Assembly (NCBI GenBank): GCA_014378285.1
Contig: JACMNZ010000568.1
Location: forward strand, 1-6,195
Direction: 5' to 3'
Source: Pseudopedobacter sp.
Lineage (GTDB): Bacteria; Bacteroidota; Bacteroidia; Sphingobacteriales; Sphingobacteriaceae
Length of the DNA stretch: 6,195 bases
This document shows, in pieces, positions 5,600-6,195 of this stretch. Position numbers and translations under genes: made by a program. Numbering within the stretch: position 1 is the first letter of the stretch; every line of letters starts with the position of its first letter. Below the pieces are notes generated by a model. That model was not told the origin of the DNA. It did not search any database and saw only the letters and a program-made list of their open reading frames with translations.

Positions 5600-6195
5600 A
5601 TGATTGAATTACCAGTAATTCCGGCAAATCAAATGCAACGCAAGCCCGATTGGTTGAGAGTAAAATTACCAATAGGTAAAGAATATGCTCAAGTTCGAAG
5701 TTTAGTTGATGAACATAAGCTTCATACCATTTGTGAAAGTGGAAATTGTCCCAATATGGGCGAGTGCTGGGGAGCTGGGACAGCTACTTTTATGATTCTT
5801 GGTAATATCTGTACACGTTCTTGTTCTTTTTGTGCGGTAGCCACTGGTAGGCCTTTAGCCGTGGATACTGATGAGCCCAATAGGGTTGCAAATTCCATCA
5901 AATTAATGAGTGTGAAACATGCTGTTTTAACTTCAGTAGACAGAGACGATTTAAAAGATGGCGGCTCAATTATCTGGGCAGAGACCATCAGAGCCATAAG
6001 AAGAGAAAGCCCTGGTACCACCATGGAAACTTTAATTCCTGATTTTAAAGGGGTTTGGGATAATTTATATCGTGTTTGCGAAGAAAAGCCTGAAGTTGTT
6101 TCACATAACATTGAAACGGTTAGACGGTTGACAAAAGAGGTAAGAATTCAGGCTAAATATGATAGAAGTATGGAATGCTTAAACCGCATTTCTGA
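5600..6195 (+). CDS. lipA: lipoyl synthase LipA (5' part, runs off the window)
   Basis: An open frame from the ATG at 5600 runs to the window end, giving 198 complete codons of a protein that is usually about 290-320 residues. LipA is a cytoplasmic radical-SAM enzyme that inserts two sulfur atoms into protein-bound octanoyl groups to make lipoyl cofactors. Both iron-sulfur sites are visible: the auxiliary cluster motif C-x4-C-x5-C at Cys45, Cys50 and Cys56 ('CESGNCPNMGEC') and the radical-SAM motif C-x3-C-x2-C at Cys71, Cys75 and Cys78 ('CTRSCSFC'). Other family signatures follow: 'VLTSVDRDDLKDGGS', 'TLIPDFKG' and 'VVSHNIETVRRL'. The C-terminal part with the auxiliary-cluster serine lies outside. 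The start is chosen because 'MIELPVIPANQ' followed by 'RKPDWLRVKLP' looks like close relatives; Met12 is an alternative. It is divergent from osmC across 144 noncoding bases. Confidence 0.95.
   Translation, partial: MIELPVIPANQMQRKPDWLRVKLPIGKEYAQVRSLVDEHKLHTICESGNCPNMGECWGAGTATFMILGNICTRSCSFCAVATGRPLAVDTDEPNRVANSIKLMSVKHAVLTSVDRDDLKDGGSIIWAETIRAIRRESPGTTMETLIPDFKGVWDNLYRVCEEKPEVVSHNIETVRRLTKEVRIQAKYDRSMECLNRIS

Noticed and set aside
5722..6111. Minus-strand 129-codon open frame
   Set aside because: It is antisense to lipA, whose frame contains both iron-sulfur motifs and reads to the window end.

Overview
The window looks like chromosomal DNA from a low-GC member of the Bacteroidota, probably a Sphingobacteriaceae (Pedobacter-like) bacterium. 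The signs are a YtxJ-family bacillithiol-associated protein, a GLPGLI-family protein paired with a CarboxypepD_reg/TonB-receptor-like outer-membrane protein, TAnnTTTG-type -7 promoter elements, and A/T-rich start regions without Shine-Dalgarno sequences. No RNA genes, CRISPR array, transposase or integrase gene is visible.

Layout. (1) Positions 1-186 hold the 3' end of a ytxJ-like thioredoxin-fold gene. (2) Positions 229-696 encode a small predicted lipoprotein of unknown function. A perfect 17-bp AT-rich hairpin (716-755) follows and probably acts as a bidirectional terminator. (3) Positions 755-823, on the minus strand, are a decayed copy of the last 22 codons of an OsmC gene; the intact relative lies 4.3 kb away. 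(4) Positions 824-1112 are very AT-rich and noncoding, with short repeats and a conspicuous 10-bp palindrome. (5) Positions 1113-4956 form a three-gene same-strand cassette: a 91-aa secreted peptide with four cysteines in its mature part, a GLPGLI-family exported protein, and an 896-aa outer-membrane beta-barrel protein. A perfect 15-bp inverted repeat lies between the first two genes. (6) Positions 4957-5047 are a short, unusually GC-rich segment with imperfect dyad symmetry. (7) Positions 5048-5455 (minus) are the intact OsmC-family gene. (8) From 5600 to the window end is the 5' part of lipA (lipoyl synthase), transcribed divergently from osmC.

How it may work together. ytxJ, osmC and lipA are ordinary thiol, peroxide and cofactor housekeeping genes. 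The cassette between the lipoprotein and osmC looks accessory: it is clearly more AT-rich than osmC/lipA and is bracketed by two copies of the osmC 3' end in the same orientation (54/66 identical bases). An intact gene at one edge with a displaced 3' remnant at the other resembles DNA inserted at the 3' end of a gene, although tandem duplication with decay or recombination with a related locus is also possible. All three cassette products are predicted to leave the cytoplasm. The most interesting hypothesis is a peptide-export or peptide-uptake module: an abundant Cys-rich peptide, a GLPGLI partner and a receptor-like barrel. The function is not known and this is inference from gene order and sequence features only.
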